A program made the translations under genes and the position numbers. From Sphingomonadales bacterium (GTDB lineage: Bacteria > Pseudomonadota > Alphaproteobacteria > Sphingomonadales > Sphingomonadaceae): a stretch of 64,000 nucleotides of DNA. The notes beneath the pieces are model-generated. The model made no database searches, had not been told where the DNA came from, and saw nothing but the letters and a program-made list of their open reading frames with translations. The stretch spans positions 62,001-126,000 of the forward strand of contig JAGWMZ010000007.1 in NCBI GenBank assembly GCA_028871475.1, given 5' to 3'. Below, piece by piece: positions 60,330-64,000 of the stretch; within the stretch, counting starts at the first letter, position 1, and each line of letters begins with the position of its first letter.

Positions 60330-62483
60330 ATGACCCAGAACGCCTCCACCATCACCCCTGATGTCGTCGCCGCCCACGGGCTTTCCCCTGAGGAATATGA
60401 CAAGGTCCTGCACGCGCTTGGCCGTGAACCCAACCTTGTCGAGCTGGGCATCTTTTCGGTGATGTGGTCGGAGCATTGCAGCTATAAATCCAGCCGTATC
60501 CATCTGAAGAAGCTGCCGACCGAGGCCCCCTGGGTGATCTGCGGCCCGGGCGAGAATGCGGGCGTGATCGACATCGGCGATGGCCAGGCGGCGATCTTCA
60601 AGATGGAATCGCACAACCACCCCAGCTACATCGAACCCTATCAGGGCGCGGCAACCGGCGTTGGCGGCATTCTACGCGATGTGTTCACCATGGGCGCGCG
60701 CCCCGTAGCCAACATGAACGCGCTGCGCTTCGGCAACCCGGACCACCCCAAGATGAAGCATCTGGTGCAGGGCGTGGTTGCGGGCATCGGCGGCTATGGC
60801 AATTGCGTGGGCGTCCCCACCGTTGGCGGCGAGACGAACTTCCACAAGGCCTATGACGGCAACATTCTGGTCAACGCCATGACCGTGGGCGTGGCCGATA
60901 CCGACAAAATCTTCTATTCGGCCGCCACAGGCCTGGGCAATCCCATCGTCTATGTCGGCTCCAAGACCGGGCGCGACGGCATCCATGGCGCCACCATGGC
61001 CAGCGCCGATTTCGACGAGAAGTCGGAGGAAAAGCGCCCCACCGTGCAGGTGGGCGATCCCTTCACCGAGAAGCTGCTGATCGAGGCCTGCCTCGAACTG
61101 ATGGCCACCGATGCCATCGTCGCCATTCAGGACATGGGCGCGGCGGGGCTGACATCTTCCAGCGTGGAAATGGCCAGCAAGGGCGGCGCGGGCATTCGCC
61201 TGAACATGAACAACGTCCCTTGCCGCGAAACCGGCATGACGCCCTATGAAATGATGCTCTCGGAAAGCCAGGAGCGCATGCTCATGGTGCTCCAGCCCGG
61301 CAAGGAGCCGATGGCTGAGGCGATCTTCAAGAAGTGGGAGCTGGACTTTGCCGTCATCGGCGAAGTAACCGACACCGGCCATATGGTGCTCGAATTCAAT
61401 GGTGAAGTGGTCTGCGACATTCCGCTGGCCCCGCTGGCCGATGATGCCCCCCTTTACGACCGCCCGCATGTCGAGACGCCCAAGCCCGCGCCTTTGGGCC
61501 CGGTCGCCGAAAGCGCCGACATGGGTGCGGATCTCCTCAAGCTGATCGGCTGCCCCGACCTTGCCTCGCGCAAGTGGATTTATGAGCAGTACGATTCGCA
61601 GGTGGGCGGCGACACGCTGCAAAAGTCTGGCGGCGATGCTGCCGTGGTGCGCATCCATGGCACGCAAAAGGCGCTGGCGATGAGCACCGACTGCACCCCG
61701 CGCTACGTCTTCGTCGACCCCTATGAGGGCGGCAAGCAGGCCGTGGCCGAAACCTGGCGCAACATCTGCGCCGTGGGCGCCACGCCGCTCGCCATCACCA
61801 ACTGCCTCAACTTCGCCAACCCGCAGCGCCCTGAAATCATGGGCCAGATCGTGGGCGCCCTCACTGGCATGGGCGATGCCTGCCGCGCGCTGGACTACCC
61901 CATCGTGTCGGGCAACGTCTCGCTCTACAATGAATCGAAGGCCACCGGCGGCGGCAGCGCCATTCTGCCCACTCCCGCCATCGGCGGCGTGGGGCTGATG
62001 CTGGACCACACCAAGATGGCCACCGTCAAGTTCAAGGCGCCGGGCGAAACCGTCTGGCTGATCGGCCCCGAGGGCGCGCACCTTGGCCAGTCGCTATGGC
62101 TGCGCGAGATCGCGGGTCGCGAGGAAGGGCCCGCCCCCACCGTCGATCTGGATGTCGAGCGCCGCAATGGCGAGACCGTGCGCCAGCTCATCGGTGATGG
62201 CGTGGTGACCGCCGTTCATGACGTGTCAGATGGCGGCCTGCTCGTCGCTCTGGCCGAAATGGCCATGGCCAGCGGGCTGGGCGTGAAGCTCGACAAGCCG
62301 CTCACCACCGCCCAGGCCTTTGGCGAGGACCAGTCGCGCTATGTGGTGACGACGAAGGCTGATATGGAGCTGCAGGGCGCAGTGAAGCTGGGTGTTGTCG
62401 GCGGGTTCGACGTGGCTGGCGTTGCTGTCACCAAGCTGAAGGCGGCCAATGAGGCTTTCTTCAAGGATTGGATGGAAGGGTAA
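60330..62483 (+). CDS. purL: Phosphoribosylformylglycinamidine synthase subunit PurL
   Basis: The 717-residue protein is the small PurL type: [60 protein letters not shown] and [20 protein letters not shown]. It acts with PurS and PurQ, which must be encoded elsewhere. ATG at 60330 is chosen because the frame upstream runs into xseB. Confidence 0.96.
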   Translation: MTQNASTITPDVVAAHGLSPEEYDKVLHALGREPNLVELGIFSVMWSEHCSYKSSRIHLKKLPTEAPWVICGPGENAGVIDIGDGQAAIFKMESHNHPSYIEPYQGAATGVGGILRDVFTMGARPVANMNALRFGNPDHPKMKHLVQGVVAGIGGYGNCVGVPTVGGETNFHKAYDGNILVNAMTVGVADTDKIFYSAATGLGNPIVYVGSKTGRDGIHGATMASADFDEKSEEKRPTVQVGDPFTEKLLIEACLELMATDAIVAIQDMGAAGLTSSSVEMASKGGAGIRLNMNNVPCRETGMTPYEMMLSESQERMLMVLQPGKEPMAEAIFKKWELDFAVIGEVTDTGHMVLEFNGEVVCDIPLAPLADDAPLYDRPHVETPKPAPLGPVAESADMGADLLKLIGCPDLASRKWIYEQYDSQVGGDTLQKSGGDAAVVRIHGTQKALAMSTDCTPRYVFVDPYEGGKQAVAETWRNICAVGATPLAITNCLNFANPQRPEIMGQIVGALTGMGDACRALDYPIVSGNVSLYNESKATGGGSAILPTPAIGGVGLMLDHTKMATVKFKAPGETVWLIGPEGAHLGQSLWLREIAGREEGPAPTVDLDVERRNGETVRQLIGDGVVTAVHDVSDGGLLVALAEMAMASGLGVKLDKPLTTAQAFGEDQSRYVVTTKADMELQGAVKLGVVGGFDVAGVAVTKLKAANEAFFKDWMEG

Positions 62484-62493
62484 GAACAAGGGG

Positions 62494-62708
62494 AAGGTGC
62501 GAGGGCCATCGCCCTCGCGCTCCCTTTATTTTGGCAAGGGCAGTGGCGCCCGACCATAGCGCCAGCATCGCCGCGCCGCAGGCGTTGATCCTGATGACGC
62601 GGCGTTTGTGTTTCCTGCCTGCGGCGCGGCGAGCCTCGCTTTACCGGCGAACCCTGCACACTGAGGCAGACACTTAAGGGAGCGCGAGGGCGATGGCCCT
62701 CGCACCTT
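62494..62708. repeat. Dispersed intergenic element, copy C (33-bp inverted termini)
   Basis: Left arm 62494-62526 and right arm 62676-62708 are perfect 33-bp inverted repeats with the same hairpin core as copy B. Inner arms are at 62570-62583 and 62617-62630. The part between arms closely follows copy A. It sits between convergent purL and serB. Confidence 0.92.
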
Positions 62709-62720
62709 GCCCTTAACACC

Positions 62721-63593
62721 TTAATCCAGCACCCAATCCTTCTCCGCCACGCCCAGCAGGCGCAGAACCGAGGTCAAGTCCCCCCTATCCACCCAGCCAT
62801 TGGCCGCCGCGCGCGCCTTGGGCTTGGCCTCGAAAGCGACGCCGTAATGGGCCGCCTCAATCATCGGGATGTCATTGGCGCCGTCACCCGTCGCCAGCAC
62901 ATGGGCCTTTTCGCCCAGCGCTTCCAACTCCTCGACCAGCGTCGCTTTTTTGGTCGCGCTGTCGCTGATCGGGCCGACAAGGCCGCCGGTCAGCACACCA
63001 TCCGCCACTTCGAGGCGGTTGCCGACAACACGCTCAAAGCCCAGTTGTTCGGCGACGGGGTCGGCGAACTGGTGGAAACCACCGGTGACGAGCACACTTC
63101 GGCAGCCCTTCGCCTTCAGCGTCTGCACCAGAATGCGCGCGCCCTTCATCGGGGCGATGCGCTCGGCAAGGCATTGGGCGATGGCATCCTGCGACAGGCC
63201 CTTGAGCAGCGCCACGCGTTCACGCAGCGCCTCGCGGAAATCGAGTTCGCCCTGCATGGCACGCTCGGTGATGGCGGCGATCTGGGGTTTCAGCCCCGCA
63301 AAATCGGCCAGCTCATCGATGCATTCGGCCGAGATCATCGTTGAATCCATGTCCGAAATGAACAGGCGCGGCAGTTGCGGGCGGTGCGGCGCAATCAAGG
63401 CGTCGGTCTTGCCCAGATGCGTGTCGATCACCATGCGCAGCACCGCCACATCGACGCCCTCCGCTGCGATTTCGATGACACCACCGTCTATCTCGCGCGC
63501 ATCGGCGGGGCCATGATCCGAAAGCGCCTCGAGCAGAGCGTCGAGTTGGGGCGACAGCCCGGCTGGTTCTGCTATGACGCGCGCGATGAGCAC
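62721..63593 (-). CDS. serB: Phosphoserine phosphatase
   Basis: The 290-residue protein has an N-terminal ACT-like part and the HAD domain: [20 protein letters not shown] with the nucleophile Asp, [19 protein letters not shown] and [20 protein letters not shown]. It makes serine from phosphoserine. The start is a GTG at 63593 with AAGG upstream; it overlaps the miaA start on the other strand by 8 bp. Confidence 0.93.
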   Translation of the reverse strand: MLIARVIAEPAGLSPQLDALLEALSDHGPADAREIDGGVIEIAAEGVDVAVLRMVIDTHLGKTDALIAPHRPQLPRLFISDMDSTMISAECIDELADFAGLKPQIAAITERAMQGELDFREALRERVALLKGLSQDAIAQCLAERIAPMKGARILVQTLKAKGCRSVLVTGGFHQFADPVAEQLGFERVVGNRLEVADGVLTGGLVGPISDSATKKATLVEELEALGEKAHVLATGDGANDIPMIEAAHYGVAFEAKPKARAAANGWVDRGDLTSVLRLLGVAEKDWVLD

Positions 63594-64000
63594 TGATGAT
63601 CCCTTCCGTAATCCGGGCGCATCGCGCCCGCCGCTCGCGCTCATTGCAGGGCCGACCGCCAGCGGCAAGAGCGATTATGCGATGGCTCTGGCGCAAGCAT
63701 TGATCGCCAGGGGCCGCAGCCCTGTCATTATCAACGCCGACAGCGCGCAGCTCTATGCCGATCTGCCCATTCTTTCCGCAGCGCCGCCGCCAGAGGATAC
63801 GGCGCGCGTCCCGCATCGCCTCTATGGCGCATGGGATGGTTCGGTGGCCTGCTCGGCGGCGGATTGGGCGGCGCGCGCCAGCCAAGAGATCGCCCTTGCC
63901 CATGCCCGGGGGCAGACGCCCATTCTGGTGGGCGGCACCGGCCTTTATATACGCACCCTGCTTGAAGGCATTGCCCCGGTCCCGGCCATCGACGTCGCCG
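63586..64000 (+). CDS. miaA: MiaA, tRNA dimethylallyltransferase (5' part, cut by window end)
   Basis: From the ATG at 63586 an open frame runs to the window end: [15 protein letters not shown] then the P-loop [37 protein letters not shown], and [20 protein letters not shown]. These are MiaA signatures. It adds the isopentenyl group to A37 of tRNAs reading UNN. About 138 codons are present; the gene normally has about 300. The start overlaps serB by 8 bp on the opposite strand. Confidence 0.92.
   Translation, partial: MSTDDPFRNPGASRPPLALIAGPTASGKSDYAMALAQALIARGRSPVIINADSAQLYADLPILSAAPPPEDTARVPHRLYGAWDGSVACSAADWAARASQEIALAHARGQTPILVGGTGLYIRTLLEGIAPVPAIDVA

Overview
The window looks like high-GC alphaproteobacterial DNA, most likely from the Sphingomonadales (Novosphingobium, Sphingobium or Sphingomonas type). 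The grounds are the style of the core proteins, the gene neighbourhoods (tgt-queA-PPIase-coaD, yqeY-dnaG-rpoD, rpiB-glyA-nrdR-trmJ), the HTH-RibB-RibX protein, and the plasmid-like module of DUF932, strawberry-notch helicase and ParB-like genes. The genus is an inference.

Region 1 (1 to about 24,892) is the right-hand part of an integrated genomic island; its left end lies outside the window. It ends in a tyrosine integrase and a 45-bp copy of the 3' part of tRNA-Lys(CUU), followed by an intact tRNA-Lys at 24,936-25,011. Cargo, left to right: a PQQ cofactor operon (pqqABCDE, pqqE cut by the window edge) next to a DHA2-type MFS transporter; a MerR-controlled MerT-like metal module; a seven-gene minus-strand plasmid-type module (Toprim/primase, large ParB-like protein, methylase-strawberry-notch helicase, two unknown proteins, DUF932, DUF5983); an RcnA-like Ni/Co exporter with a CsoR/RcnR-type sensor; a bufferin-type RiPP cluster (BufA1 precursor, MNIO enzyme BufB, BufC, DoxX-type BufD) with its own ECF sigma factor SigF, anti-sigma NrsF and an NrtS-like protein; and a second MerR/MerT module with a GDCCVxC protein. 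The common theme is metal handling plus PQQ-dependent oxidation. No conjugation genes are visible in this part.

Region 2 (25,012 to 64,000) is chromosomal core. It holds two LysR regulators, an outer-membrane beta-barrel protein, riboflavin genes (HTH-RibB-RibX and ribH), an M13 peptidase, a winged-helix protein, enolase, a YqjD/YqjE-like envelope operon, greA, carA-carB with an extra AT-richer gene between them, yqeY-dnaG-rpoD, small lipoproteins, rpiB-glyA-nrdR-trmJ, rpsD, tgt and queA, coaD, ispA, xseB, purL, serB and the start of miaA.

The most interesting items are: a 43-residue Cys-rich membrane peptide hidden between bufA and bufB, with an ECF-type promoter in front of the operon; two textbook MerR promoters with 19-bp spacers and perfect dyads; a dispersed intergenic element with perfect 33-42 bp inverted termini and a shared core, present three times in 31 kb; dyads directly upstream of an HTH-fused RibB; and a DUF6680-type gene wedged into carAB.
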